Below, one piece after another: positions 1-35,204 of a DNA stretch of 64,000 bases. The notes beneath the pieces are model-generated. The model did not search any database. It had not been told where the DNA came from and saw nothing but the letters and a program-made list of their open reading frames with translations. Origin of the DNA: Glandiceps talaboti (taxonomy: Eukaryota; Hemichordata; Enteropneusta; Spengelidae); the NCBI RefSeq assembly GCF_964340395.1, contig NC_135562.1:15885296-15949295 (forward strand), written 5' to 3'. The translations under genes were made by a program, and so were the position numbers. Numbering within the stretch: position 1 is the stretch's first letter; each line of letters opens with the position of its first letter.

Positions 1-613
1 TTATCGCTGAAATATCTCTGTTATACAATCAAATTAGTGTGACTAGTTACACAATGCCTCCCACACACTACCCTGACCACAGTAAGATGACAACCAGTTG
101 TTAGGCCACAGTTACATCACTGAAGAACAGAAAGGAATAGTGGAACAGCCACAACCTTGAAAGTGAATAATGAATAATTGAATAATCAGTACATCCAGTA
201 ATGTTGTCTCTAATATTGTCACAACAGAGCTTCCTGTACTGTATTCTATCCATGTCATTACTGTAATACTAAAAAAAAATTATCATCATCAAAGTGAGGT
301 TGACCACCATTGACTGAATACGTTACGTATGTGTTCATACAGATTATATATGTGTATATGTATTCATTTGTCATTTTTTCATAAACTTATATATGTTTAG
401 GTTGATTTTATACAAAAAATTGCCGTTTTGAACAACCCACAAATTGACCTGCAGATCGACCCACAGTTAGGCCTGCCGACCCGCAAAATAAGGATACTGC
501 TGTCCCTATACCTTTATTTAACAGCAGTTGTAACGTTACGGCCGATAGCGGCTCTCTCCATTTACCATGTAAACATCAATATCCAATCACGTTCTCAGAA
601 GGTAGTTAAACAA
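1..613. other. Left flank, no gene recognised
   Basis: AT-rich sequence upstream of the first duplicated unit. I see no open frame with splice sites or familiar motifs. Similarity to the other units begins near 614-616, so this is probably unique flanking DNA. Confidence 0.5.
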
Positions 614-904
614 TGTATCTGCTCCAATTCTTCTAGATGGCATCAGAAATCTGTTGATATCTTTGGTAGGTATGGTCCGATTGTAACAACGACACGAATT
701 ATCGGAAGATTATTAAATTTGGGAACTAGGAAGTGACGGAAGGTAAAATCTTCGAATTGTTTGCCCAGTACAACGGCCGGTTGAAAGTTCATGTTTATGT
801 ACGGTAATGGCTGCAGCCTTTCCTACCTTGTGTCTAGATCTTCTTTCGCGGTGAGTAAACCTGCGCGATCACAGAAACACATAAACAAGTGTAATTTTAC
901 CCCT

Positions 905-907
<3 letters not shown>

Positions 908-950
<43 letters not shown>
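908..950. repeat. (GA)n microsatellite
   Basis: Uninterrupted GA dinucleotides in the shared upstream region. Longer orthologous tracts lie at 38996-39091 and 52197-52287. The Ser-Leu and Glu-Arg frames across it are not genes. Confidence 0.95.
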
Positions 951-952
<2 letters not shown>

Positions 953-1469
953 TCGATGAGTACGTTCATTTGATGAGCGCCCTCTCCATGGTCATTCAAG
1001 GTCATTCAATTGTTGACTAACCGGTGACTTCAACCCTACCGTATCTGACATAATCGAATTGGTGTATATCTCCAAACCCAGGAGTCTGTATTTCACAATC
1101 AGGTATCGTTATGCACTATACACCACAACATAATTACTGTTCTTACCATAATCGTAGGGGGATATATATTTTAAGACAAAATGTTGCTATATCTAGCTCG
1201 CAGACAAACAAACAGCTATCGAAAGAAACGTTTCGCGTCCCTATGCGTAGAACTTGATATTGAACTTGAAGCGATCGCAAAATTCAATATTGTATTAGTG
1301 ATATGGTGAGAAAGATAGCCCAGTAGTAGTGGAATATTTTAGAACGTGATATCAATCGTGTGTTAATGGCGTACAATGAAAATATTACAATTGCACGGAT
1401 TAGATAGACGTCACTTCCGGGTTTAATTTTCTTGAACGTGTTGAAAAGTTCATGAATAAGAGACGCTAA

Positions 1470-1795
1470 CACAGGGGCGTGTAATATTTCATAGATTGTT
1501 GTTTTCCAGGTCTACAGTAGATACTGTCGACAGTCGCTCGCGCCTTTTTAGACTAGTGTTGCGCCGAATCGGAGTTTAGATAAAACGGAGGAAAAAAAGG
1601 CGCGAGCGACTGTCGGCAGTCTAGGTCTACAGACTAAATATAACAACCTTTTGATTGATATATATCTTCCTACATGTAAGGGGAAGACTATATTTCTTCC
1701 TATTATAGAGATTGATACATTTGTAGCAGCAAGATTCGTACGACATTCTAAGCAATAAGAAAACAACAATCTATGAAATATTACACGCTCCTGTG
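1470..1795. mobile_element. 326-bp MITE, CACAGG ends, 8-bp duplication
   Basis: The inverted termini begin CACAGGGGCGTGTAATATTT on the left and match the right end, read on the other strand, for about 37 bp with few mismatches. Flanks are GACGCTAA (1462-1469) and GACGGTAA (1796-1803), an 8-bp target-site duplication with one difference. Units B (near 39635) and C (near 52968) have the uninterrupted site. An 8-bp duplication would suit a hAT-type non-autonomous element, but this is inference. A second MITE is nested inside. Confidence 0.8.
1518..1623. mobile_element. 106-bp MITE with 9-bp duplication, nested
   Basis: Termini TAGATACTGTCGACAGTCGC and its near-complement form arms ending in GCTCGCGCC. 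The flanks are perfect 9-bp repeats GGTCTACAG at 1509-1517 and 1624-1632. It lies inside the 1470-1795 element. It starts with TAG and duplicates 9 bp, like the elements at 6793-6913 and 15098-15251, so a shared MULE-like mobiliser is plausible. Confidence 0.8.
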
Positions 1796-1798
1796 GAC

Positions 1799-2240
1799 GG
1801 TAATGGATACATATGTACCCTGGTGGTGGACAAAAATTACAACCACAAACTCTACAAAAACTCAAAACATAGGGGTTAAAGGTCTACACTTTAACCAGAA
1901 ACAGGTGTCAAATGTCTACATTGTAGCCAGAAAAAGGCTAGGGGTCATGAATTTTGAACGCTTTTGATACACTATAGCTATCACGTTGTACACGTACACG
2001 CATCAGTCATTGCTAGTTCATTGGCTGCCTGGGCATGGGGCCTGGGAGAGGGACGCCTACTTCTAATAAAGATGACTGAAAACAACCCGTGGAAACAATC
2101 TTGTTCAAAATATGAGGTCAAAAGTCGTACGTGCATTCAAAGAGGTGGGTCAAACCTCTACATATTGCTTTAAAAATCAAGACTCAAAAATCTACATGAG
2201 TATATATCCTTTCTATGGAAGTATCCCCCCCCCCCATGTT
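1799..2240 (+). repeat. Dispersed repeat R1, forward copy
   Basis: A block of about 440 bp that recurs at 39630-40110 and 52970-53440 in the same orientation and at 8247-8690 inverted. It is bounded by a TACATATGTACCCTGGTGG-type start and a homopolymeric C run. I see no terminal inverted repeat or coding content, and the family is not recognised. Confidence 0.7.
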
Positions 2241-2409
2241 GGTTACGGCAATACATATGGATAATATCGACCACTGATTAACATGATCAATGTCTAGTTA
2301 TTGGCATTTTAACAATTTGCAGTGAATATGTTGTGGTTGTTAGAATGAAAAATGATCCTCCAGTTAGGCTGGAGTCAGACAGACAGACAGAGACTAGAGA
2401 GAGACAGAC

Positions 2410-2464
2410 TACATACATGCATACATACATACATACATACATACATACATACATACATACATAC
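2410..2464. repeat. (CATA)n microsatellite
   Basis: Tetranucleotide tract next to CAGA repeats. It marks the left edge of the extra segment of about 6.4 kb that unit A has relative to units B and C, where similarity resumes at a second CAGA tract near 8890. Confidence 0.85.
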
Positions 2465-2741
2465 AAGTTATATATACCGTCCGCAGACTCAGATTGGCAG
2501 AGCAATAGCTCGGTCATTACCAATAGAGGCGGCCATCAAGTCGAAAACGTAAACATGTATCACGAAGGTCAATTCAAGCAAAATACCGAGGTAAAATAGC
2601 TGACATCTACATCGGATTATATTCAGATTGGGAAATTACATAACGTCTGAGGACGGTATACATATCTATTTTGTACCCAAAAGACAATCCTGATAATCTG
2701 AAAGAAAAAATGTTACTTATAACTCATATCTGTCGTCTGAC

Positions 2742-3069
2742 CACAGGGTAAAGGACAAACAATCTATTTTGTACTCGCGATTTTCCGGATTTCTAATATA
2801 CTAACATCTACTGATCCGACTAATGTAGATGTTTACACTCACGGCATAATGCGTTAATTTGGGCGAATAGTAAGTTTGTTCTAGCAAGCTACTAACTAAT
2901 GCAAAGCTGATAAACCCAGATAAGACATTGATATCAGGTAGGAAATAGAAAAAAACAGTGAGAGGAAACAGTATTTAAAACTTTATTTGAAATACATGTA
3001 TACAGAAAATAATATTACAAATCCGTAAAATCGTGAGTACAAAATTGATTATTTGTCCTTTACCCTGTG
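2742..3069. mobile_element. 328-bp MITE, CACAGGG ends, 7-bp duplication
   Basis: Inverted termini of about 51 bp, starting CACAGGGTAAAGGACAAA, with only a few mismatches between arms. Flanks are perfect 7-bp repeats GTCTGAC at 2735-2741 and 3070-3076. The interior is AT-rich and non-coding. It shares its terminal heptamer and 7-bp duplication with the element at 5065-5743. Confidence 0.82.
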
Positions 3070-3457
3070 GTCTGACCTTGTTTTGGTAGGTTGTTGCACT
3101 GTTAATAGTATTGTACCTATACTCGCATTATTTTTTGTGTAACAGCCAGAAAACTATTTTCCAATTTCTGAAAAGTACACATTTTTAGATTATTTCAATA
3201 AGAAAGATTCATAAATGAGTGTACGGTATCAATTCTGACATTTTTCCATGACAATTTTCAAGATTTTGTTTACTGTAGTCAAACCCTTTCATATACTGCA
3301 AAGATTCCAGTGAAATAATAAAATCAACACACTGCAATGTATTTTTCAAAATATTTCCATCAAAATGTGTTAAAATTACATCTGAATTAAGATATTTATT
3401 AATTTTAGCAAATTTCCCTCACAATTAGTAAAATTGAACCTCTAAAAAGATTCAGGT
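3070..3457. other. No gene recognised
   Basis: AT-rich non-coding stretch between a MITE and a minisatellite. No motif, repeat or open frame that I can support. Confidence 0.5.
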
Positions 3458-3665
3458 TTGTGTCAGTCGCAGGACTTGTCCTGAAGCTGAAAGGGGTGTG
3501 TCAGATGCAGGACTTGTCCTGAAGCTGAAAGGGGTGTGTCAGATGCAGGACTTGTCCTGAGGCTGAAAGGGGTGTGTCAGATGCAGGACTTGTCCTGAGA
3601 CTGAAAGGGGTGTGTCAACTGCAGGACCTGTCCTGAAGCTGAAAGGGGAAGTGTCAACTGCAGGA
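3458..3665. repeat. Minisatellite of 38-bp units
   Basis: About five and a half units built on GTGTCAGATGCAGGACTTG followed by TCCTGAAGCTGAAAGGGGT, with a few substitutions per unit. Each unit contains the palindrome CAGGACTTGTCCTG, so each could form a small hairpin. It is absent from units B and C. Confidence 0.88.
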
Positions 3666-5057
3666 TTTAATTGCCTAACAGTTTCTGAAATTGTTGCATA
3701 GTTGAACAGCTTATAAATGCTCTGCAAGACACAAGGATCCAGTCAATAAACCACACTATAGCCCACACTCTAGAATTGGTTCAAGATCGTGGATTTTATA
3801 AAGTAACCTATTATTTATTTGTTTTCTTTTTATTTAGTTGAGTGTTGGGGAGGGGGGGGGGGGTCATTTACAGGTGTTCTTGGGTTATAGTAATACCATA
3901 GACAACACTGGTGCCTTTGTAGCTCTACCAATCCATCTGATTCATTACCTGAAAGAAAGGAAAGAATATTTGGAATTAATGTCCTGTTTGACATATACAC
4001 TGCGTGAAATATTATATGGATGTGTATGTGACAGATATTATTTCAACAAATTAAACATTGTTTAAATTTGTTCACGAGAAACTCTTTACACAATACATGT
4101 AGTCTTCCAAAGATGTTCACAATTATTTTACTCTAATGAGTCATTCCTACTCAACAAGGCAAGTACAAGCAATGATTTATGTATTCCAAGAGCCACACAC
4201 AAGTAGGGTCAGTTTCACATAAAGAATGCACCACAAAAATATGGAATAGACTACCATTGAATATCAGGAACATCCACTGCTGCGCCAGTCAAATGAGAGT
4301 TTAAAAAAATATCTATATTCGGTTAATTTAAATTTGGCGTATCTTTATGCTATGTCATAATGTGTTAATTTTGATGATCCAAGATTTAGTATGTCACATC
4401 TGACATGTGGCAGTTATGCCAAGATAGTATTTATTGTCAATGTCAAATGTACTGTATTTATATGACTAGTTTAGTTGCAAGACAAATATTTTCATTCCCC
4501 TTTCCCCTTAGTCATTGATATACATATTCATCTTGAATAGTAAATGTGTTTTTGTTATGTACATGATATATATTTTTGGAACAAATAATTATTAATTTAG
4601 GAGTCCAGATTTTGACTAATTGAAATTTAAGAAATAAATCCTAAAATATTTCACAAGGCTATCTTAACTTTTGATTAATAATGATATGTGGGATTTTTGT
4701 CTTTCAACAGTGAATTTGTGTCTTCACATAATATAAGATACATGTACTACTACAGTACTTAGTGCAGTTGGGAAAATGATGCTAAAGTATATGTACAATG
4801 TAGCTTGACAGAATGGTAATGACATGTAAATGAATGCATGATGTACACCTTTTGAATGTAATGAATTTCCATCGGTGTGAATGGTTTGTTTACCATTCCA
4901 AGCCATTGCATGAAGTACGATATTTTATTAAATGAGTAGTACTAATAACGTCAATACGAATGATAAATACAAACACCGTAGATAGAACTTAGAACGACTG
5001 CAATACAAACAATGGAAGGATTGTCATGACGACTTTCTACTTTTCATAAAACATATA
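3666..5057. other. No gene recognised
   Basis: AT-rich DNA between the minisatellite and the large palindromic MITE. It contains a G run near 3847 and short open frames without splice or motif support. It belongs to the extra segment of unit A. Confidence 0.5.
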
Positions 5058-5064
5058 CTAGTAT

Positions 5065-5522
5065 CACAGGGTGCTCAGGCTCAGTTAGTTTTGTTTACAA
5101 ATACATACATACATACATACATACATACATACATACATACATACATACATACACACACACATACATACATACACACATACATACATACATACATACATAC
5201 ATACATACATGCATACATACATACATACATACATACATACATACATACATACAAACAAGTAAACAAAAAAAATAAACAAGTAAACAAACAAATAAATAAA
5301 CAAACAAACAAACAAACAAACAAACAAACTACCCGACACATGAGTAGATACATGCATTGCATTTGTGACCATTTCGGAAGGGGGGGGGGCAGTGTTTGTT
5401 CGTTGGTTTGTTGTCGTTTATTCATGTATGTATATACTCATGTGTCGGGTAGTTTGTTTGTTTGTTTATTTATTTGTTTACTTGTTTGTTTGTATGTATG
5501 TATGTATGTATGTATGTATGTT

Positions 5523-5577
<55 letters not shown>

Positions 5578-5743
5578 ATGTATGTATGTATGTATGTATG
5601 TTTGTTTGTATGTATGTATGTATGTATGTATGTATGTATGTATGTGTGTGTGTATGTATGTATGTATGTATGTATGTATGTATGTATGTATGTATGTATG
5701 TATGCATTTGTAAACAAAACTAACTGAGCCTGAGCACCCTGTG
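5065..5743. mobile_element. 679-bp palindromic MITE with microsatellite arms
   Basis: The 38-bp terminal repeats begin CACAGGGTGCTCAGGCTCAG and match almost perfectly. Flanks are identical 7-bp repeats CTAGTAT (5058-5064 and 5744-5750). Inside, one arm is (CATA)n/(CA)n/(AAAC)n and the other is its complement. A central inverted pair is built on CTACCCGACACATGAGTA around a G run near 5383. The whole element could fold into one hairpin. Tyr-Val-Cys-Met frames across it are microsatellite translations. Confidence 0.88.
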
Positions 5744-6033
5744 CTAGTATACGCTTTCACTGATAAAGTGATATGACGTTTATCCACAAACTCAATCATA
5801 CAACAACTTAGTCCTGCTTGCATACGGCGTAAGTCATCCCTTGCTTTTGAGCGAAACGCCTGCACGTCTGCAAACAGGACAACTAAACTGTTTGGCAGGT
5901 TACTTACCGTGCATTTCTCATGGACTCCTCGATCCAAACACATACATGTGATAAGCCATGCGTCGTTTTCCAAAACAGAGGTCACGTATATTACGTAATG
6001 CTCACCAGCTGGGTTGCATGGTCCGGGTTGCAT
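5744..6033 (-). pseudogene. Possible exon or pseudogene cut by the MITE
   Basis: An open frame reads leftward from Met at 6033 for about 95 codons of non-repetitive, mixed composition (Cys-, Asp- and Arg-containing) before running into the MITE at 5743. If the MITE and one TSD copy are removed, the frame continues about a dozen codons to a stop. I do not recognise the product. It may be a chance frame. There is no duplicated counterpart to test it against. Confidence 0.18.
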
Positions 6034-6783
6034 AACCGCACAAAAAGACTCTGGGTAGTCGGGATTAGTTCATGTTATTAACAGGTCATATACGTGTAAC
6101 TGAACATTACAACGCTACACACACAAATGTTTCTTCCGTGCATGTTAAGACGGGTTTCATGCATTTTGATTCGATCTATTTCAAAGTAAGATTCTTCCAC
6201 GCAAGCAGTTTTTAGTTATATGTCTTTGGGTAATGACTGCAGTGGACGAGCCCTTCACCCTTGTTGCTTGTGTACCTTTGAGAAATGGACTTTACCATTA
6301 GGTCACGCAGGGGTTATGATATGAAAGTTGCCTCTTCAGTGGAGTAATCGTGTTTTATGAAACACACTGGTGGTATACCAGTATTCTCAAAAGCCTTGTG
6401 GAAAGAGTGAGAGCGATTTATATCTATGGAAAGAGTTTAAAGGAGGCCGGCAAACAGTCGTTAGCATATCACTGAACACTCAAAACATGCACGTACAATC
6501 ATCGCTCATGGACCTATAGTCTGATAAACGTCGAAGTGCCAGGTAAGCCACTTCATTTATGGTTACATGTGTGTTTTAGTTCCAGAAAATGTCGTTTGCA
6601 CAATTGGAATCGATCAAAATTAACAATATCACCATTGCCCTTGTACCATCTCAGATGTTAGCCATTGTTTGGGGAAGAGGTAATTTGTTAATTATAAATG
6701 CATGTTATGTAAATTGTAATCAATGTGTTATGTGTTCCTACTGTATTGCGATACACATGTACATTGTATGAATACAAATGTAA
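5751..6783. other. No further gene recognised
   Basis: Apart from the weak minus-strand frame at its left edge, this stretch shows short open frames only. No repeats or splice-supported exons were recognised. Confidence 0.45.
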
Positions 6784-6792
6784 GGAATGTAT

Positions 6793-6913
6793 TAGTCTTG
6801 CTGCTAGACGTTCGGGCTTTCTTTCGATACTATTGTTTGCAGTGAGGGATAGCGATGTTCGGTCATGTGTCGTACCGTATCGGAAGAACATCCGAGGTCT
6901 AGCAGATAGACTA
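6793..6913. mobile_element. 121-bp MITE, TAGTC ends, 9-bp duplication
   Basis: Left end TAGTCTTGCTGCTAGACGTT and right end, read in complement, TAGTCTATCTGCTAGACCTC form imperfect terminal repeats. Flanks are GGAATGTAT (6784-6792) and GGAGTGTAT (6914-6922), a 9-bp duplication with one difference. The ends resemble those of the hairpin at 15098-15251 (TAGTCTCGCTGCCAGAC), so this looks like an older member of the same family. Confidence 0.78.
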
Positions 6914-7252
6914 GGAGTGTATGAGATACAAAATATACTGTTATTATGTACTTATAAACATATAGTATAGTGATATGAAGGGTTGCACTAAAATTTTGTT
7001 TACTAGATGTAATAATCTAAAATATCACTTTTTTATCATTTTGATCAAACAAAATCTTCTTGAAAATATTCATCAGGTCGGTAAAGCATACTATTATAAT
7101 GGTTCCTTTTGCATGACCAAAACATTCTAATAAATAAAATTTATTTAACTAAATTCCTCCCAATAATCTACTTGCTGAAGTTACTTTGATGACAACAAAT
7201 TAAAAAACAACTGATACGGTTCTGTGGTATACATGTACATTTGTAGGTCGTA

Positions 7253-7264
7253 CGTACGTATGTA

Positions 7265-7317
<53 letters not shown>

Positions 7318-7800
7318 ATGACTTAAACTCAAAAACTGCCAGACCAATTTCCTTGGTATTTGGTGGGGAGATTACTTTAGGTTTGGTATCTAGTTGGGAA
7401 AGTGTTCAAAGCAAAATAATAGCATCACAGGTGTGTGATTAGGGCCAAAATTGTCATTTTTGGTCAAAAGACTTGAAATAAAAATACTAGGTAGTTTTAT
7501 TCAAAAACTACCTTGTGGATTTGGCTGAAATTTAATACGGGTGCATTTAGGAGTGTAGAGATGAAGAAATGTTATACATTAATCCCACCAGCAATATGAA
7601 ATGAGGTACAAAGAGGTGAATTTGGTCAAAAATTATATCTCCAAAAGTATGTTGTTAATAATAAGACTGACGTTTGGTGAGAGGTTTCTTGAAGTGTTAT
7701 TCTGTAAATTTCTTTCAAAATATTTTGACACAATTGGCCCTAACAACCATGACTAAGTCCAACAATCAAATGCTAGTGTGTTTTTGCCATAATAACATCT
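7253..7800 (-). repeat. (TG)n plus dispersed repeat, inverted orientation
   Basis: A TG tract (7269-7316) is followed by sequence whose complement resembles the stretch before the (CA)n tract at 11650-12302, including a phrase equivalent to AGTTTTTGAGTTTAAGT beside the CA run. The same dispersed family therefore seems present here in the opposite direction. No coding potential is seen. Confidence 0.5.
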
Positions 7801-8246
7801 GGTAGGCAAGTGAGTACATGTTAAATATTGAGTACAATATCCCAAACAACAATGACCATGCCCATAAGTACATCTACAACCAAATGTGAGTGTATTTTCT
7901 TAAAATTCACCTTTTTATACCTAATTTCTGGAATTCTCTCCGCCACCACTTTCTTTTTAATTTCTTCTGCTGTGACCAAAGACATTTCTCTACATTCTCT
8001 ACATACATGTATCTTCATATTTATAGGTACTCAGCTGGTAGTTGCATCCCTTGGTTACTAGCGTGTCAAGTTGACCTACTAGTTCATACAAGTCAACACA
8101 TATATTTGATACAGTGTAGCGAAAGATTAGTCTTACTTCCCGTATATTCTTTCCCATACCGCACGTACACTGTACTGACATTTTCTTTCTTTTCTTTCTG
8201 CTGACCAATATATGGCTTATAGTTCGTATGCATATCTTTGGTAAAA

Positions 8247-8690
8247 ACATACAACCTCCCGGAGGAGGGCGGGGCGTACTCCCATAGAAAGGGTATACGT
8301 ATGTACTGCGGTTTTGACCCTTTTTCGACTCGTGTAGATTTTTGAGTCTTGATTTTTAAAGCATTATGTAGAGTTTTGACCCACATCTTTGAATGTATGT
8401 ACGACTTTTGACCCCATATTTTGAACAAGGTTGTTTCCACTGCTTGTTTTCAGGTTTCTTTAGCGGAAGTAGGCCCCCACCCCTAATGAATTACCGACGA
8501 CTGAAGCATGCACGTGCCACGTGATTAAAATGTATCAAAAAGTGTTCACAACTCATGACTACTCAGACGATTGGAGCAGCGTCATGGCTAAAATGTAGAC
8601 TTTTGACCCCTATTTTTGAATTTTTGTAGAGTTTGTGGTGCTAATTTCTGTCCACCAGGGTACATACATATGTACCCATTACCCATCCGA
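8247..8690 (-). repeat. Dispersed repeat R1, inverted copy
   Basis: Diverged reverse complement of the block at 1799-2240. It ends in the CCACCAGGGTACATACATATG phrase read backwards and has the same repeated TTTTGACCC-type words. With the forward copy it makes an inverted pair about 6 kb apart around the unit A-specific segment. Confidence 0.7.
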
Positions 8691-9005
8691 GTACCCCCCC
8701 CCCCCCCATGCTACAACCTCTGTCAGTGCATATAATTCACATGTGGACAGTAAACTCTTTCCTACCAGGTCTCCAATTGAAGAGCTGTGTTCGCCTTCAT
8801 GGTATACAGCTAAAGAAATTATAGCTAACATGTACACTACATGTAATCCTGGAATTTTTCAACGTTCTCTTCTCCTACATACGTACAGACAGACAGACAG
8901 ACAGACAAACAGATGAAGGCATACACAAATACATTCATATGGCTGTCACCCAACTCATCACTGAATGAGTCTTAGAAGGTATTGTGCAATACCTTCTGCA
9001 CAGCG

Positions 9006-9215
9006 AACCTGCAAGAATTTTTTTTAATTTACTTGGTAAATGACTGCCCCTGAGGTTTAATTTGGTTCAAAACATGAGCAAAATTGTTAACCCCCTCCAT
9101 TTCAGACCGTCAGAATTTCCGTGCCCCTTTTGAACCCTCAATTTTTTTCATGTCCCCCCAATTTCTCCCAGTTCCACCCACCATGTTGTAAATTCTGACA
9201 CCAGCCTTACATCTA
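9006..9215 (+). repeat. Dispersed repeat R2
   Basis: About 200 bp beginning at TTACTTGGTAAATGACTG and ending in TAAATTCTGACACCAGCC. Other copies are at 17640-17802, 23717-23903, 40390-40580 and 53762-53955. It contains C-rich runs and carries no gene. No terminal repeats or duplications were identified, so its class is unknown. Confidence 0.7.
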
Positions 9216-9416
9216 TAACAGTTTTAACAAAACCAAGACTTAAACTTGTCACTACACCACCTATGGATAATATTGACCACTAATCAACCGACACAAAATT
9301 TCTTGTTGAAAGTAACTGACCAATTTTAGTGAATATATCTTTGGTTACTTGATGAAAAATATCCCCTGAGTTGTGCACCTTTAAGATAATGCCGTATTTA
9401 CAGAAAATCATTAAAT

Positions 9417-9424
9417 ATGCAAAT
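9417..9424 (+). promoter_or_regulatory. Octamer-like ATGCAAAT upstream of copy A
   Basis: A perfect ATGCAAAT octamer, the classic POU/Oct recognition word, 133 bp before the start codon. It recurs at 40793-40800 and 54163-54170, similarly placed. Conservation may simply reflect recent duplication, so function is only suggested. Confidence 0.25.
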
Positions 9425-9549
9425 AGTCCATCAAGAGAAAAAGCTAGAGCAACAATCTTTACCCATCCCCATTGTAAACCCAAATAACAAACTTACACTA
9501 TGTTAATGAAGTTCCATTTCTTTGTCGAGTAGACACTCTGGGTAATAAT

Positions 9550-33402
<23,853 letters not shown>

Positions 33403-34523
33403 ATTTCAAACACCCAACACATAAACATTGTTTGTGGCATTCCAATACTTGTATAAAGAGAAACTGTGAATGTCTCTCATGGACAAAGATCGGGAGTGTG
33501 TGAAGTCATATGATATACATTGTGCATTTTCTAATATAAAGAGTAGTAAAAACTTTCTAAGGGAACAAATGGTACCAACATTTTTATGATAGTAGTAATA
33601 TTTCCTTGTAAAACTCCATGTATAGACACTTTAATTCAACAAAGTGAGAATTCACTTAAAACAGGAGATTTTACAGAACAATCTTTTACCATTTGCAATA
33701 ATTCAATTTAAAATTAAATTGTATTTTAGATGTTTGGGGGAAGGGTGCAAAATGTTTATGAAATATATAATTTTAACTCGTCAAATAGGTGGATTGGGAT
33801 GGGGTATTTTTGTATTATTTTTGTTCTCAGACCCTGCTTAATTAAATTCTAATTCTTGGTCCCTTGTGAGTTTGAAAACAGTTGTCAGGTCATGGGATCC
33901 ATGGACCAGTTCGTAGGCTACACTCAGAAAAAAAAGATACATGGAAATTAAACTGTTTCTAACTTGAAGATTGTTACATTATCTCGCTAACTATATGGTT
34001 AAATAACTTACAATGACTAAATTAATACTCAAATGACGATGTTGACTAGATCAATAGTGTTATGAAATGTGGTACACCACTGTGAACTTCACTGAAAGAT
34101 AAATTTGACTATTGAGTATTGACTGCCATATACATATAGAAGGATGTTAAAATAACACTGTTGCATGCTCTGATTAGTCCAATACTGTACAACTGTCGAC
34201 CTCTGACCATAGACGAACAGAACCTGTTAAGAACATGGAAAGTAAACAACTGAATTGGGTTAATAACGCTTGGCTCATCACTTTGGTACAAAATAGACTT
34301 GTGTTACAAACCATGGTTTTGACAATAGCAGTTTTATGTGTTCATGAAATGCCAGGGAAAATGGAAATGTTTGTGTGAAAGTGAGTTACTGTATAAAGTG
34401 GCCATAAAACTGTTCTTAACAAATAATGGAATGTAAATTCAAGTCTCGGTTTTCGGTGTAATTTAATTGTTTATGTAAGGTGACTGAGCACTTTACTTGG
34501 CAAAAGAAGAATGAAACTCTACA

Positions 34524-34555
<32 letters not shown>

Positions 34556-34640
34556 CATATATATATATATATGTGGGTATTGGTCTTTTGGAACTTGCTG
34601 ACGACTGTAAAATCGCAACATTTTGTAGTAATGAAAATAT
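33403..34640. other. 3' flank of copy A, no further gene recognised
   Basis: Conserved with units B and C but without a supported exon. A 152-bp stretch (33497-33648) is missing from unit C between GAG microhomologies. A short (CATA)n tract lies at 34522-34550. Confidence 0.5.
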
Positions 34641-35060
34641 CTAGTTTTACAATATCTTACAGTCTACCAGCTGCACAGACCCAAGATATTAAGAGCATTT
34701 GCTTATAGTTGCAATAACAATCGATACTTGTCCATATGAAGATCTCTTGAAAATCTTTCAAAATTACATTTCGAACAGCATAATTTAATAAGAGGATACA
34801 AAGACGAGATTATTTTCATCTTAGTAACACTTCTTTATGATATTGCTATACGAAGATAGTTTCACAATATCTTACAGTCTACCAGCTGCACAGACCCAAG
34901 ACCATTTGCTTATAGTTGCAATAACAATCGATACTTGTCCATATGAAGATCTATTGAAAATCTTTCAAAATTACATTTAGCACAGCAGAATTTAATAAGA
35001 GGAAATAAAGACGAGATTATTTTCTTAGTTACACTTCTTTATGATATCGCTATACCAAGA
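34641..35060 (+). repeat. Tandem repeat of about 214 bp, two units (unit A)
   Basis: Units start at ACAGTCTACCAGCTGCACAG (near 34660 and 34874). Unit B has three such units (47160, 47374, 47582) and unit C one (62951). Confidence 0.78.
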
Positions 35061-35204
35061 AAACTCATTTCCATCAAACCAGCGTCACACGTTCCATCTA
35101 GAAATATTGTTGTAAGAATAATTGGCAAACGTGGCCAATTATCAACTATGTCAGGAGCTACACGTTTCACACTTCTTCGACCACCAGTAAGAACAGCAAA
35201 ATGA
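34947..35204 (+). CDS. Possible terminal coding segment, unknown function (unit A)
   Basis: An 86-codon open stretch after a stop at 34944, ending at TGA 35202. It reads through SIENLSKLHLAQQNLI, KDEIIFLVTLLYDIAIPRK and ...LLRPPVRTAK. The same frame is open in unit B (47653-47913) and unit C (63031-63291), where an extra Ile codon keeps the frame. No start codon or convincing upstream exon was found, so it may be a remnant or a chance frame. No known family recognised. Confidence 0.25.
   Translation, partial: RSIENLSKLHLAQQNLIRGNKDEIIFLVTLLYDIAIPRKLISIKPASHVPSRNIVVRIIGKRGQLSTMSGATRFTLLRPPVRTAK

Noticed and set aside
428-736. 102-codon frame at the left edge
   Set aside because: It spans the boundary into duplicated repeat DNA and the corresponding region in units B and C is not open.
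3458-3665. CRISPR-like array
   Set aside because: Repeats are directly contiguous without unique spacers and the context is eukaryotic.
5081-5727. Several long overlapping frames rich in Tyr, Val, Cys, Met or His, Thr, Tyr, Ile
   Set aside because: They are translations of (CATA)n and (CA)n microsatellites in a palindromic MITE, open on both strands for compositional reasons only.
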